A stretch of DNA of 63,215 nucleotides from Clostridia bacterium (lineage in GTDB: Bacteria; Bacillota; Clostridia; Christensenellales; Aristaeellaceae): contig JAFRLY010000022.1 in the NCBI GenBank assembly GCA_017431005.1, positions 1 through 63,215 on the forward strand, read 5' to 3'. Position 1 is the first letter of the stretch. Each line of letters begins with the position of its first letter. Below, piece after piece: positions 42,274-51,366 of this stretch. A model generated the notes under the pieces. It did no database searches and was not told the DNA's origin. It saw only the letters and a program-made list of their open reading frames with translations. The position numbers and the translations under genes were made by a program.

Positions 42274-42302
42274 TTGCCAGTCAGCTGAATAAATGGTATA
42301 TT
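42274..42302 (+). promoter_or_regulatory. Sigma-A promoter of the DUF1232 gene
   Basis: TTGCCA (42274-42279), 17 bases, TATATT (42297-42302), with a GCCC/GGGC hairpin in the leader. Confidence 0.6.
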
Positions 42303-42346
42303 TTTGTTTAAGAACAGGCCCTTTCGGGCGGAAAGGATGTACTCTT

Positions 42347-42748
42347 ATGGATTTCAATCTGGATCAGGCAAAAGAGCTTCTTGACAAAGGCGTCGCTGAA
42401 GCGCAGGAAATCATCAAAAATCCCTCCAGAGTGGATGAGATTCTGCTGCAGCTGGAAGAAAAGCTGAAGACAGTTCCCGCCATCGGGGAAACGCTGGCGG
42501 ATCTTCCGCTGATGATCGCCATGGTAAAAGCCTGGGTGAAGAAGGAATATACTGAAGTTTCTCCCAAGGTCATTGCCTGTCTCGTTGGCGCGTTCCTTTA
42601 TCTGATCAGGAAGAAGGATCTTATCCCTGACTATATTCCGATTGTCGGGATTGCAGATGATCTGGCCGTGCTGGGCCTTGCTCTGAAGCTTTCGGAGCCG
42701 GAGCTGAAAGCCTTCTCTGAATGGCGGGCTTCTCATACCGCTCTCTGA
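42347..42748 (+). CDS. DUF1232 (YkvA-like) protein
   Basis: 133 residues from the ATG at 42347 (GAAAGGA 9 bases upstream). The N-terminal ~75 residues are amphipathic helices (MDFNLDQAKELLDKG...). The C-terminal half is the DUF1232 hairpin, with ACLVGAFLYLIRKKDLIPDY and then IPIVGIADDLAVLGLALKL, where the DLIPD and DD positions are family hallmarks. Members are small membrane-associated proteins of unknown function. A single gene, convergent with the tRNA-Met pair. Confidence 0.87.
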   Translation: MDFNLDQAKELLDKGVAEAQEIIKNPSRVDEILLQLEEKLKTVPAIGETLADLPLMIAMVKAWVKKEYTEVSPKVIACLVGAFLYLIRKKDLIPDYIPIVGIADDLAVLGLALKLSEPELKAFSEWRASHTAL

Positions 42749-42767
42749 CAGCAGCTGAATGTAAAGA

Positions 42768-42800
42768 AAAGCCCTTGGAGTGATTATCTCCAAGGGCTTT
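42768..42800. terminator. Bidirectional terminator between DUF1232 and the tRNA-Met pair
   Basis: AAAGCCCTTGGAG (42768-42780) pairs perfectly with CTCCAAGGGCTTT (42788-42800). The minus strand continues TTCTTTAC and the plus strand CTCATG, so it works best for the tRNAs. Confidence 0.75.
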
Positions 42801-42806
42801 CTCATG

Positions 42807-42880
42807 TGGCTCAAATAGGACTCGAACCTATGACACTCCGGGTATGAACCGAATGCTCTAGCCAACTGAGCTATTGAGCC
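42807..42880 (-). tRNA. tRNA-Met (anticodon CAT, elongator type)
   Basis: Acceptor GGCTCAA/TTGAGCC, anticodon stem TTCGG/CCGGA with loop TTCATAC, T-arm ATAGG-TTCGAGT-CCTAT. CCA is not encoded. With CAT it could also be an isoleucine tRNA read after lysidine modification, but the anticodon arm and T-arm resemble clostridial elongator tRNA-Met. Confidence 0.9.
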
Positions 42881-42883
42881 AGA

Positions 42884-42959
42884 TGGTTGCGGGGGTGGGA
42901 TTTGAACCCACGACCTCCGGGTTATGAGCCCGACGAGCTGCCAACTGCTCCACCCCGCG
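42884..42959 (-). tRNA. Initiator tRNA-fMet (anticodon CAT)
   Basis: The 5' C opposite A72 leaves the first pair mismatched (CGCGGGG against CCCCGCA), and the anticodon stem has three G-C pairs (GGG/CCC) next to loop CTCATAA. Both are initiator hallmarks. CCA is encoded. The first gene of the pair. Confidence 0.95.
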
Positions 42960-42989
42960 TCATTGCCGCTCTCGCAAGCGGCAAGGGAT

Positions 42990-43018
42990 ATAATACATGA
43001 GATCAGTGTAAATGTCAA
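42990..43018 (-). promoter_or_regulatory. Sigma-A promoter of the tRNA-fMet/tRNA-Met pair
   Basis: Minus strand TTGACA (43013-43018), 17 bases, TATTAT (42990-42995). A TTGCCGCT/AGCGGCAA hairpin lies between the -10 box and the tRNA. Confidence 0.75.
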
Positions 43019-43026
43019 GAACTTTT

Positions 43027-44202
43027 TTAATCTGCGCGGTAGATTGTCATCAGCAGCGCGCCGTCGTCATTGGACATTCCCTCAATCCGGATCGGGAAAT
43101 CATAATGGTTGGTGAATTTCAGGTTCAGACTGTCGTTTCCGACAGCAGCGTCGCAGTGAATCGGCAGATAACTGGCGCCTTCGCCCCCGTGAGGCCGTCG
43201 GTAGTTAATCTCGATCTGTGGAAGCTGAATCAGCACGTTATACAGCGTGCTGGAGACCTGACAGGTGCCGCCGCCATAGCCCGGAACAGATGTTCCTTCC
43301 ACCAGCACCGGTGCCTGCCTGTAGCCCTTCCGTGCGTTATAGGGTCCCATCACCGCGTTGGCATTGAACATTTCTCCCGGCTGCAGTACCCGGGAAACAT
43401 AGGAACAGCCCATCTTGATATTATGAATGCGGTTTTTGTTATATTCGGTCTGAGCCATCTTGTAATAGCTGGTATATGCCGCGATGGGACAGTCGTCATA
43501 GATCTCCTCATCTGTCGGGGAAACAGGGGTCAGATCCGTCAGCTCGTTCGGGTCGATATAGCCGTATGACCGCATGTAATTGACCATGGCCCAGCCTTCG
43601 TAAAACTGCCAGATGCTGATTCTGGTCCCGGGCTTCAGAATAACCCAGTTGTTTCCGTCGTCCTCTTCTTTCTGCGTGAAATCCATTGTTTTCCTGACAT
43701 GGCAGGCTTTTGCTGTTGTCGCCAGCCATGCATGCTTCTGCACATTCAGCGGCGGAGTGTTGACAGGATCGAGCGTCTCAATGGTGCTTTTGGCGATCCA
43801 CTGTCTTTTGGAATATCCGATCACATTGTCATGCCGCGTGATCAGCCATTTCAGCCCGACATATAGAATATCAATGGTAACATCTGAATTCGGTTTGTAC
43901 AGTCTTCTGGATTCCGTACTCTTTTCAGCAAAAATGGAATATTTGCTGGAAAGCTTCGCCCGGTACAGAGCCGGAGAATTTACATTAAAGTCAGCCGTGG
44001 TTTTTTCTTCCCATACTTTTCCGGTTGCCTGATATTCCTGCTCATCCACCGCGTCCAGCGCCAGGATTTCTTCCAGCTGTTCTTCCGTTACTTCTCCGTC
44101 CTGCAGAGCGGCCTGCGCCGCCTCCTCCATACCTTCTCCCCCTGCTGTTCCCAGCAGCAGAGCAAGACAGAGCAGTCCGCAGAGCAATCTCCTCATATTC
44201 AT
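43027..44202 (-). CDS. Exported VanW-family protein
   Basis: 391 residues. A signal peptide (RLLCGLLCLALLLGTAGG, cleavage near 22) is followed by an acidic helical stretch, then two SH3-like segments (~residues 75-130 and 160-220, the latter GNNWVILKPGTRISIWQFYEGWAMVNY in part). The C-terminal VanW domain (~265-391) contains LQPGEMFNANAVMGPYNARKGY and GYGGGTCQVSSTLYN. VanW is found beside some vancomycin-resistance clusters, but it is common in Clostridia without resistance, and no vanH/A/X is here. The role is probably in the envelope. AAGGAG lies 6 bases before the ATG; it follows the repeat-protein gene by 22 bases. Confidence 0.88.
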   Translation of the reverse strand: MNMRRLLCGLLCLALLLGTAGGEGMEEAAQAALQDGEVTEEQLEEILALDAVDEQEYQATGKVWEEKTTADFNVNSPALYRAKLSSKYSIFAEKSTESRRLYKPNSDVTIDILYVGLKWLITRHDNVIGYSKRQWIAKSTIETLDPVNTPPLNVQKHAWLATTAKACHVRKTMDFTQKEEDDGNNWVILKPGTRISIWQFYEGWAMVNYMRSYGYIDPNELTDLTPVSPTDEEIYDDCPIAAYTSYYKMAQTEYNKNRIHNIKMGCSYVSRVLQPGEMFNANAVMGPYNARKGYRQAPVLVEGTSVPGYGGGTCQVSSTLYNVLIQLPQIEINYRRPHGGEGASYLPIHCDAAVGNDSLNLKFTNHYDFPIRIEGMSNDDGALLMTIYRAD

Positions 44203-44224
44203 CAGCTTCTCCTTTCGCAGAAAA

Positions 44225-47200
44225 TCAGTTCTCGGAGCCGGCCCAGCTGGTCCAGTCCTGAGTGGGTGCTTCTCCCGCTCCGGCAGGACGCACGCCGTTC
44301 ACTCTGCAGGCGAATCCCAGGTCCGCGTTATAATTTGCTTTATTGCTTTCCACCGTAATGTTTCCGGATGTGACGGAAGCCTCGTCGCTTTCAGGCAGTA
44401 CGGAGGCAATCATCGGAATATCCTCCCTGTGTTTCGTTGCCTTCACCTCAGCGGGCGGTGTAACGCGCAGGGTGTATGCCGCGGGATATATTTCTTCAAA
44501 CCGGTAGTAGCCATAAACATCAGAAGTCGTTTCCATCACGGTTGCCCCGTCACGGATCAGCTCGATCTTCACATTGGCAAGGCCCGGTTCATTGTAATCC
44601 TGAAGTCCGTCACTGTTCAGGTCCAGCCAGCAGTAGTCTCCCAGCCGTCCCGGAAGCACCGCACCGAAATCCAGGTTCATCTGATGCTGTCCCATTTTCA
44701 GATGAATTGTATCGGAAGCACCATGGCGTCCGCTGGTTGACACGGCAACAGAAATCCGGCTGCCCGTCAGCCGCGCGTCTCCGGGTTCCGCCACAACACA
44801 GCCGCCCGGGAGATCTGTTTCAATGGTGTAGTCTCCTGGCATCAGTCCGTCAAAACGGTAGCCGCCGGTTTCACCCGTGGCCATGGATCCGAGCATCTGT
44901 CCGTCAGCAGTCTTCAGGGTTACAACTGCACCGGGAAGCATTTCAATCGCATTGCCGCGGTCGATCCACACATTTCCGCCCAGAGATGTATACTGAACAA
45001 CTCCCAGGACAAGATCATCCCGCTTCTCATCCTCAGCCAGTCTGATTTCCTTCATGACAAGCCTGCCGTTTTCCTCGGTGAAGGTGGAATCACCCGCCTT
45101 TGCGGGAAGCGTGTTCTCATCCGGTTTGAAGGACACCGTATAACTGGAGGGAATCAGGTCTCCGGTTTCAAAATGCCCGGTATTATCCGTCAGCATATTC
45201 GCATAAACCGCGCCTGTCAGTTCGTCCGTTATCTGAATTGTATAGCCGGCCGGAGTCTGCTCGTCAGCATCCTGAATACCGTCGTTGTTTTCATCCAGCC
45301 AGAATCGGCCGGACAGTGCAGCCGGTTTCACAACGCCCAGCTCCTGCGATTCCCGGACAGTTCCCATGGGAACCGGAAGCGTGATTTTCTGGTCCGCTTT
45401 GCCGGGCTCCAGTGCAAGCGCCAGTGCATCGGTTCTGCTCAGCACCGTTCCCTCCGGCATGGTCACTGTCAGTGTATAAGTATCCGGATGAAGCTGATCC
45501 AGCAGGAAGGAACCGTCAGGCCCCGTAACCGCGGTCATTTCCTGCAGATCGTCCCGGGTGGGAGTCAAAATGAGCGTGACACCTTCTGCGCCGTTTTCCC
45601 CTGTAGATTGCTTTCCGCTGCCGTCTGGGTCAGCGAAGGCTCTCCCGGATATTCTTCCAAGGGTCAGTGCACCGCACACCGGCGCGGTGACTTCAGCGCC
45701 TGCGGCAACCGTAAACCATTCGGAAGCACCGGATACAGTGCTGCCTTCTTCCTCCCGGATAGTATTGCCGCCCTGGACAGTTTTCGCGAACACCGCGTTT
45801 TCAGGCAGAGTAAAGACCAGGCGGTACCGTCCGGGCATAACGGCGTCAAAGTAATATTCGCTGTTCTCTTCGATCTCGGCCCGGAATGCTTCTCCCTCTT
45901 CACCCATCAGCTGAACAGCCGCGCCGCGCAGGCCTTTCTCCTCCGCGTCCTGAATGCCGTTGTCATTCAGATCTGCAAACAAAGTACCATCCACACGTCC
46001 GGGAAGGATCATTCCCATGCTCATGTTTTCCTTAACATCCCCGATTTCCAGAGCGAAGCTTTCTGTATAGCCCTCTCCTTCCGTCCGGTTCAGCATGACA
46101 TTGCCTTCGCCGATCCGCGTAAAGGCATATCCCTTCACCGCGGTTGCTTTCAGGGTATAGGTTCCGGGCACCAGGCCGTTAATGAAATATCTGCCTTTGA
46201 TGTCCGTCTTGTCGTAGGCAACTGTTTCTCCGGCACTGTTCAGAACGGAAACCAGGAATCCGCTGACCGTCCTTTCCTTGCCTGTCAGGGATGAGGACAG
46301 ATCATCGTCGTAATAAACCGTTCCGGAAACTGAAGCCGGATAGATGGCCCCGACGTTTACGTATTTCCTTTCTCCGTCACCCAGATTGAAGTTTGTCCAG
46401 AAGTTTTCTCTTCTCCCCGGCCGGGCCAGGAAATGATTTCCCTGCGGATCTGCTGTGACCATGGTGAAATCGGCCCCGTCATCCGGCAGCACTGCACGCA
46501 CTCTGTAGGTATTTCCGCGCAGCCCCGCCAGCTTGTAGTGCCCTGTTTCATCCGAATATGCAACCGCGATTTCATCATCCTGAAGCTGGCGGATAGCTGT
46601 TACCTTTACACCCTTCAGCGGCTTCTCCCCTTCGTCGTAAAGGCCGTTGTAATTAGCATCCAGGAAGCACATACCCGTAATTTCAGAGGCAACGGTAAAT
46701 CCGATGTTCTGATTATCCCGGGGCATCTTGTCATTGGTATCCAGCGTTTTGGAGGCTTTCACAGCGCCTTCCGCTGTAAAGATCGAGCGGTTGTTTCCGC
46801 CGGTTTTGCTGTAGCGGGTAAACGTCATGCCTTCCGGCGCATAGGCGGTGATCGTATAGAAACCGGGCTTTACCCGGTCCACATACCAGTTTCCGTCACC
46901 GTCACTGGCGGTCTCGTAAAACAGTCCGTTCTTCTGTCCTTCCAGCGTGATCCGTATACCGGCCAGATGATTTTCCCCTTTTTTATATATACCGTTTCCG
47001 TCTTCATCAAACCAGCAGAAACCGGACACATGAATCATTCTGGCTGCACCGATTCCGCGTTCAGCCGTTTCTCCGGCTTTCAGGGAAATCTCAACACTTT
47101 CCGCGGATTCGTTCACTGAGGTTCCGATGCAGGAAAACTTCAGGCCGGTTTCATCGCCAAGCTCTGAAAAGGCCCAGGATTCTGGAAGAAAGGCCTTCAG

Positions 47201-47980
47201 TCTGTAAGTTCCTGCCGGAATATTGCTGATCAGCGCTTCGCCCTGTGAATTCGTCCTGGCGGAGGCCACCGCTTCTCCGGTATCCGCCTGAAGCAGGTAC
47301 ATCAGCACGTCCGGAATGCCGGTTTCGTATACTCCCTGTTCTCCGTTTGTGTTTCTGTCATCAAAAGCCAGCACATGCAGGGCTGCGGAATCCGATCCGC
47401 CGTTCCGTTCGGGCAGCGCAGGCTCCGGAGTCGGTGCGGCAGCCGGCACAGCTGTTGGGAATGACAGAACGATGGGTTCACCGTAGGCAGCCTGAACAGC
47501 CGGAGCCGATTCAGGTAAGGGTGTAGCCGTAGCTACCGCCAGTATTTCAGCGGTTCTGACAGCGGGCTCGCTGGTCGGGGCTTCCGTGGGAATGACAGCA
47601 GGCTTAGGCGCTTCCTTTGACGCGTATACCACCACGGGAACAAACATCGTTGTTCCGGCGGGAGGCGTTATTTCCATTCCGGCCGTGGACAGATCCCATC
47701 CCAGCGGCATTGTTTCCATCACCGGCTCCAGGAAAAGACGATCCGTGCCTGAAACAGTGACGGTATCCTCTCCCGCGCGCAGCACCGCGATTGTCTCTCC
47801 GTTCCGGATCAGCCGGAATGAACCGCTCAGGGACGTGACTGCATAGGAACCGTCTTCCTGCTCTGTCATGCCGGAAAAGCTGACACCGATCGTCGCGACT
47901 TCTCCCATTGCTGCGCAGCAAAGACAAACCAGAAGCAGCGCCGCCGCCAGGGCAATCAGTCTGCGGATCTTGTTTTTCAT
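44225..47980 (-). CDS. Large exported protein with nine SdrD B-like repeats
   Basis: 1251 residues. A signal peptide (RRLIALAAALLLVCLCCAAMG) is followed by a ~100-residue beta domain and a Pro/Thr/Ala-rich linker (~122-195). Nine SdrD-B/Cna-B prealbumin-like domains then begin near residues 201, 318, 435, 551, 663, 777, 889, 1000 and 1113. The period is 111-117, each opening G-x-x-[FYW]-x-D with Ca-binding-like DxNxDGxxD stretches (for example WLDENNDGIQDADE) and closing with a PGxYxL strand. There is no LPxTG motif or C-terminal membrane anchor (it ends APTQDWTSWAGSEN), so it is secreted or held non-covalently. It is likely an extended stalk or adhesin-like surface protein, between a lipoprotein gene and a VanW gene on the same strand. 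CAGGAGG lies 12 bases upstream. Confidence 0.88.
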   Translation of the reverse strand: MKNKIRRLIALAAALLLVCLCCAAMGEVATIGVSFSGMTEQEDGSYAVTSLSGSFRLIRNGETIAVLRAGEDTVTVSGTDRLFLEPVMETMPLGWDLSTAGMEITPPAGTTMFVPVVVYASKEAPKPAVIPTEAPTSEPAVRTAEILAVATATPLPESAPAVQAAYGEPIVLSFPTAVPAAAPTPEPALPERNGGSDSAALHVLAFDDRNTNGEQGVYETGIPDVLMYLLQADTGEAVASARTNSQGEALISNIPAGTYRLKAFLPESWAFSELGDETGLKFSCIGTSVNESAESVEISLKAGETAERGIGAARMIHVSGFCWFDEDGNGIYKKGENHLAGIRITLEGQKNGLFYETASDGDGNWYVDRVKPGFYTITAYAPEGMTFTRYSKTGGNNRSIFTAEGAVKASKTLDTNDKMPRDNQNIGFTVASEITGMCFLDANYNGLYDEGEKPLKGVKVTAIRQLQDDEIAVAYSDETGHYKLAGLRGNTYRVRAVLPDDGADFTMVTADPQGNHFLARPGRRENFWTNFNLGDGERKYVNVGAIYPASVSGTVYYDDDLSSSLTGKERTVSGFLVSVLNSAGETVAYDKTDIKGRYFINGLVPGTYTLKATAVKGYAFTRIGEGNVMLNRTEGEGYTESFALEIGDVKENMSMGMILPGRVDGTLFADLNDNGIQDAEEKGLRGAAVQLMGEEGEAFRAEIEENSEYYFDAVMPGRYRLVFTLPENAVFAKTVQGGNTIREEEGSTVSGASEWFTVAAGAEVTAPVCGALTLGRISGRAFADPDGSGKQSTGENGAEGVTLILTPTRDDLQEMTAVTGPDGSFLLDQLHPDTYTLTVTMPEGTVLSRTDALALALEPGKADQKITLPVPMGTVRESQELGVVKPAALSGRFWLDENNDGIQDADEQTPAGYTIQITDELTGAVYANMLTDNTGHFETGDLIPSSYTVSFKPDENTLPAKAGDSTFTEENGRLVMKEIRLAEDEKRDDLVLGVVQYTSLGGNVWIDRGNAIEMLPGAVVTLKTADGQMLGSMATGETGGYRFDGLMPGDYTIETDLPGGCVVAEPGDARLTGSRISVAVSTSGRHGASDTIHLKMGQHQMNLDFGAVLPGRLGDYCWLDLNSDGLQDYNEPGLANVKIELIRDGATVMETTSDVYGYYRFEEIYPAAYTLRVTPPAEVKATKHREDIPMIASVLPESDEASVTSGNITVESNKANYNADLGFACRVNGVRPAGAGEAPTQDWTSWAGSEN

Positions 47981-48013
47981 AAGCTACAGAAGCCTCCTGA
48001 ATTCAGCAATAAA

Positions 48014-48044
48014 GCGCGCTTTGCGGCCCTCCGTCAAAGCGCGC
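48014..48044 (-). terminator. Hairpin between the lipoprotein and repeat-protein genes
   Basis: GCGCGCTTTG pairs perfectly with CAAAGCGCGC; on the minus strand it is followed by TTTATTGC, so it may act as a partial terminator for the dnaB-side transcript. Confidence 0.5.
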
Positions 48045-48061
48045 CACGGACTGGAAAACTG

Positions 48062-48895
48062 TCAGTTCAGTTTCGCCGTATGGCGGAACTTGTTGAAAAC
48101 ACCTTCCACGTAGGTTTCCGTATATCCCTTGGGATAGGACACATGGAGCACATAAAGGTTCTTGTTCACGCAGGACGCGATCACTCTGCCGGCCACCTGC
48201 ACGCCGTCGCTGTTCGTCCCTGAATAGTTGGCGTAGATTCCGTCGCCGGTCAGGAAGGTCCTGCTGGCGGTATTCGACGGTGAGAAGGATTTGAATCCGC
48301 TGGATTTGATCGTATCCAGCATGCCTCTGATTTCCTTCGTCAGATCCGATTTGGAATAGTTCTTATTAACCGGAACCATGCGGATAATCAGATTCGCGGC
48401 ATAGTCTGCCGACGGATCCGGATTTGTCAGCGTATAGCTGTCCGGCTGAGTGTCATCCGCCAGCCAGCCCGCCGGGGCATCAAAGGTCAGATGAAGGGCG
48501 CTGGCTTCATATGTCGCATAGGTAAAGGTGATCGGCGGCAAGGGAGTGGGGGTCGGTTTGTCAATAGGATCGATCACCACAGGTGTCGCGCCTGCATAAT
48601 CCGACTGAATTGTCGGCGCAGTGGTGGGCAAGGCGGGCACATCCTCAACATCCTCTTTTTCTCCGCCTTCTTCTGACGCAGGGTCATAGGATCCGTCGTC
48701 AAAATTCGTCGATTCAACCACAGCGCCGGAGAACAGGTCCTGAGCGGACTGTTCCTGCTGAACTGCCTGCGTCTGCGGCGCCTGGGTCACTTCAGTCGTG
48801 AAGGTTTCCTGCTGCTGACAGGCGCTGAGCACCATCAGGCAGAGAACCAGTACCAGGCACAGTATCCAGATTTTTCCTTCGTGTGTCGTTCTCAT
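48062..48895 (-). CDS. Lipoprotein of unknown function
   Basis: 277 residues. A type II signal peptide ends in the lipobox VLSAC (Cys ~26). A low-complexity acidic, Pro/Thr-rich linker runs to ~115, then a ~160-residue globular domain (LTFDAPAGWLADDTQPDSYTLTNP..., LYVLHVSYPKGYTETYVEGVFNKF) with the feel of PsbP-like folds. It is anchored to the outer face of the membrane. GGGAGG lies 9 bases before the ATG. It is 52 bases after the yhaM-like gene. Confidence 0.8.
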   Translation of the reverse strand: MRTTHEGKIWILCLVLVLCLMVLSACQQQETFTTEVTQAPQTQAVQQEQSAQDLFSGAVVESTNFDDGSYDPASEEGGEKEDVEDVPALPTTAPTIQSDYAGATPVVIDPIDKPTPTPLPPITFTYATYEASALHLTFDAPAGWLADDTQPDSYTLTNPDPSADYAANLIIRMVPVNKNYSKSDLTKEIRGMLDTIKSSGFKSFSPSNTASRTFLTGDGIYANYSGTNSDGVQVAGRVIASCVNKNLYVLHVSYPKGYTETYVEGVFNKFRHTAKLN

Positions 48896-48947
48896 TCTTT
48901 TACGCCTCCCACGATCGTTTTATATAATCATTCCGTCTCAGCGGGCT

Positions 48948-49907
48948 TTACTCTGCGTCTTCCGTATAGAAGGGATGATAGACTCTTCTCTCCAGGGAAT
49001 AAATCTTTTCTGAAAAAGCGCCTTCGGGTGTTTTGTCCATCGCTGTTTTCATTGTATTCATTCTGGCATCCATCATGTCAATCCAGTGCAGCGCTTCCGC
49101 TTCCGGAAACATCGGCGGCCGCGGGCTTCCGAATTCCGCCTCCCCGTGGTGGCTCAGCAGCATATGCTCCAGCAGCACCAGCGGCTCTCCGTGGATGCCG
49201 GCACGGTCGGCGGCCCGGTTCAGGTTCGTGACGCCTCTCACAAGATGTCCCAGCAGCTGGCCGTCCCTTGTGTAATCCGTCACATTGCCGGCCTGATCAC
49301 TGTTCATCTCATTGATTTTACCCAGATCGTGAATAATGACGCCTGCCAGCAGCAGATCACGGTTCAGCCAGGGGTAAATCTCAACAAGTCCCTCCGCCAC
49401 CCGCATCATGTCCGTAGTATGGTGCAGCAGTCCGCTGCGCTCAGCGTGATGCATTCTCTGCGCCGCCGGGAACCAGGTAAGCTCCTCCCCGGCCATTTCA
49501 AGCATGGCCTCGGTCAGCTTCCGCAGTGCCTCACTCCGGAAGGAACCGACAGTCCTGCGGATATCCTCCATCATTTCTGCGGAGGTTCTTGGGGCACAGG
49601 GTACAAGCTGCTTCATATCCACGGAATCGTCCGCCTGTGCAGGCCGCCATTTTTCAACCCTGAGCTGTACGCGTCCGTTATACTCCTGCACAGTTCCGCG
49701 AACCTTCACTACCGAACCGTACTGAGGAACCTGCTGGCTTCCGTCCCAGGACCAGAGCTTGCAGTTAATTTCGCCCGTCCTGTCAGTCAGATTCAGATCC
49801 ACATAATCGTTTCCTTTGGAATCCTTTCTTTTTTCCGCCGTTCTGACCAGCAGAAATCCTTCAAAACGCATGTCCTTCTGCAGCTGACACACGGTATAGT
49901 TTTCCAT
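48948..49907 (-). CDS. yhaM: YhaM-family 3'-5' exoribonuclease (OB fold plus HD domain)
   Basis: 319 residues, typical size. An OB-fold nucleic-acid-binding domain (~1-95, EGFLLVRTAEKRKDSKGNDYVDLNLTD in part) is followed by a metal-dependent HD domain. The histidines are in HHAERSGLLHHTTDMM, the HD pair is VIIHDLGKINE, and HMLLSHHG and WIDMMDARM complete it. YhaM trims RNA and single-stranded DNA from the 3' end in Firmicutes. AGGAAGGA ends directly at the ATG. It is transcribed after dnaB. Confidence 0.9.
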   Translation of the reverse strand: MENYTVCQLQKDMRFEGFLLVRTAEKRKDSKGNDYVDLNLTDRTGEINCKLWSWDGSQQVPQYGSVVKVRGTVQEYNGRVQLRVEKWRPAQADDSVDMKQLVPCAPRTSAEMMEDIRRTVGSFRSEALRKLTEAMLEMAGEELTWFPAAQRMHHAERSGLLHHTTDMMRVAEGLVEIYPWLNRDLLLAGVIIHDLGKINEMNSDQAGNVTDYTRDGQLLGHLVRGVTNLNRAADRAGIHGEPLVLLEHMLLSHHGEAEFGSPRPPMFPEAEALHWIDMMDARMNTMKTAMDKTPEGAFSEKIYSLERRVYHPFYTEDAE

Positions 49908-49960
49908 TCCTTCCTGTATCCTCCTGCTGTGAGCTCAGTTCATTAAAGATCATCGCTTGG

Positions 49961-51328
49961 TCAGTACGGGGCGTCCCCGCCCGATGAAGATTCCCTGGCC
50001 AGGTTTGCAAAGGTGGTATATTCACTCAGCCAGGCCAGCTTGACGGTTCCGAGAGGTCCGGAACGCTGTTTTGAAATAATGACCTCTCCGATGTTTTTAT
50101 CTTCCGTGTCCTTATTGTAATACTCTTCCCGATGCAGGAACATGACAACGTCCGCATCCTGTTCAATGGAGCCGGAGTCTCTCAGATCGCTCAGAACAGG
50201 CCTTTTCTCAAGCCTGTCCTTGTTTGCCCGGGAAAGCTGGGCACAGGCAATCACCGGAATCTTCAGCTCCAGGGCAATCGCCTTCAGCTGCCGGCTGATC
50301 TCTGAGACCTCAAGCTGGCGGCTTTCAACCTTGCCGTCCGTGCGCATAAGGCCCAGATAGTCCAGCACCACCAGATCCAGCCTTGCATCCATCATAAGGC
50401 GCCTGCAGCGGGATCGGAGCTGGGAAGGCGTCAGTCCGGCTGTATCATCAATATACATCGGCGCCGTTGCCATAGGGGCCAGGGACTCAGCAAGCTTCAT
50501 CCAGTCATCATCTGACAGGATCCCTTTGCGAACCTTCTGCATATCCACCCGGGCATCCGAACAGAGCAGACGCATTGCGATCTGTTCCCTCGGCATTTCC
50601 AGCGTGAAAACCGCTACGGCTTTTCCCTTTTTAAAGCAGGCATTCCCGGCAATATTCATCGCCAGGGAGGTTTTGCCCATGGAAGGCCGCGCCCCCAGGA
50701 TAATCAGTTCGCCGGCATGCAGCCCGGTCAGCATATTGTCAAGATCTGTAAAGCCGGTGGGAACTCCCGCGATCTGCCCTTTCAGCTTGGCCAGTTCCTC
50801 AATTTCCTCATAGGTATTCACCAGCACTTCCCCGAGCGGTTTGAGCGCCTCCCCGTCGTTGCGGTTCATGGCAATGTCAAAGATCGCCTTTTCCGCGCCG
50901 GACAGCGTTTCCTGAACCGGCTTCTGCTGGGTGTAACAGTCTCTTGAGATATGCTGACAGGCCTGGATCAGTTTTCTCAGCGTGCTTTTCTCGAGCACAA
51001 TATCCATATACGCCCGGACATTGGCCGTCGTCGGTACCTGAGACATCAGCCGGAGAAGATAAGCATCCCCGCCGACCCCTTCCAGAGAACCGCGGCGGCT
51101 CAGCTCGGCATGCACCGTGACCAGATCAACAGGCGACCTGTTCTGGTTCAGCGCCATCATGGCCGAATAGATTTCCTGATGCTCAGCAAGATAAAAATCC
51201 TCGGGCTTGATCTGCTCAGCGGCTCTGAGCACGGCAGTGCTGTCCTGAAGCATAGCGCCCAGAACACTCACTTCCGCCTCCGTGCTGTTCGGCATCGGCA
51301 GGCCTCTCAGGTCTTCCTTCTGATCCAT
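49961..51328 (-). CDS. dnaB: Replicative DNA helicase
   Basis: 455 residues. The hexameric fork helicase has its N-terminal collar domain at ~10-110 (NSTEAEVSVLGAML) and a RecA-like motor. Walker A is LGARPSMGKT (211-220), Walker B is in LDLVVLDYLGLM, and the arginine/glutamine region KQRSGPLGTVKLAW is near the C-terminus. The DNA-loading loop ACAQLSRANKDRLEKRPVLSDLRDSG is given here in pieces: ACAQLSR, PVLSDLRDSG. No intein is present. The order DUF2232-rplI-dnaB is conserved in Firmicutes. Confidence 0.97.
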   Translation of the reverse strand: MDQKEDLRGLPMPNSTEAEVSVLGAMLQDSTAVLRAAEQIKPEDFYLAEHQEIYSAMMALNQNRSPVDLVTVHAELSRRGSLEGVGGDAYLLRLMSQVPTTANVRAYMDIVLEKSTLRKLIQACQHISRDCYTQQKPVQETLSGAEKAIFDIAMNRNDGEALKPLGEVLVNTYEEIEELAKLKGQIAGVPTGFTDLDNMLTGLHAGELIILGARPSMGKTSLAMNIAGNACFKKGKAVAVFTLEMPREQIAMRLLCSDARVDMQKVRKGILSDDDWMKLAESLAPMATAPMYIDDTAGLTPSQLRSRCRRLMMDARLDLVVLDYLGLMRTDGKVESRQLEVSEISRQLKAIALELKIPVIACAQLSRANKDRLEKRPVLSDLRDSGSIEQDADVVMFLHREEYYNKDTEDKNIGEVIISKQRSGPLGTVKLAWLSEYTTFANLARESSSGGDAPY

Positions 51329-51366
51329 ACCCTGTTCATGCTCTCCTGGTCCGGCATTTTTTCGTT

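Noticed and set aside
43027-44202. Vancomycin-resistance cluster suggested by the VanW domain
   Set aside because: No vanH, vanA/B-type ligase, vanX or regulatory genes are nearby; VanW-domain proteins are common in Clostridia without resistance.
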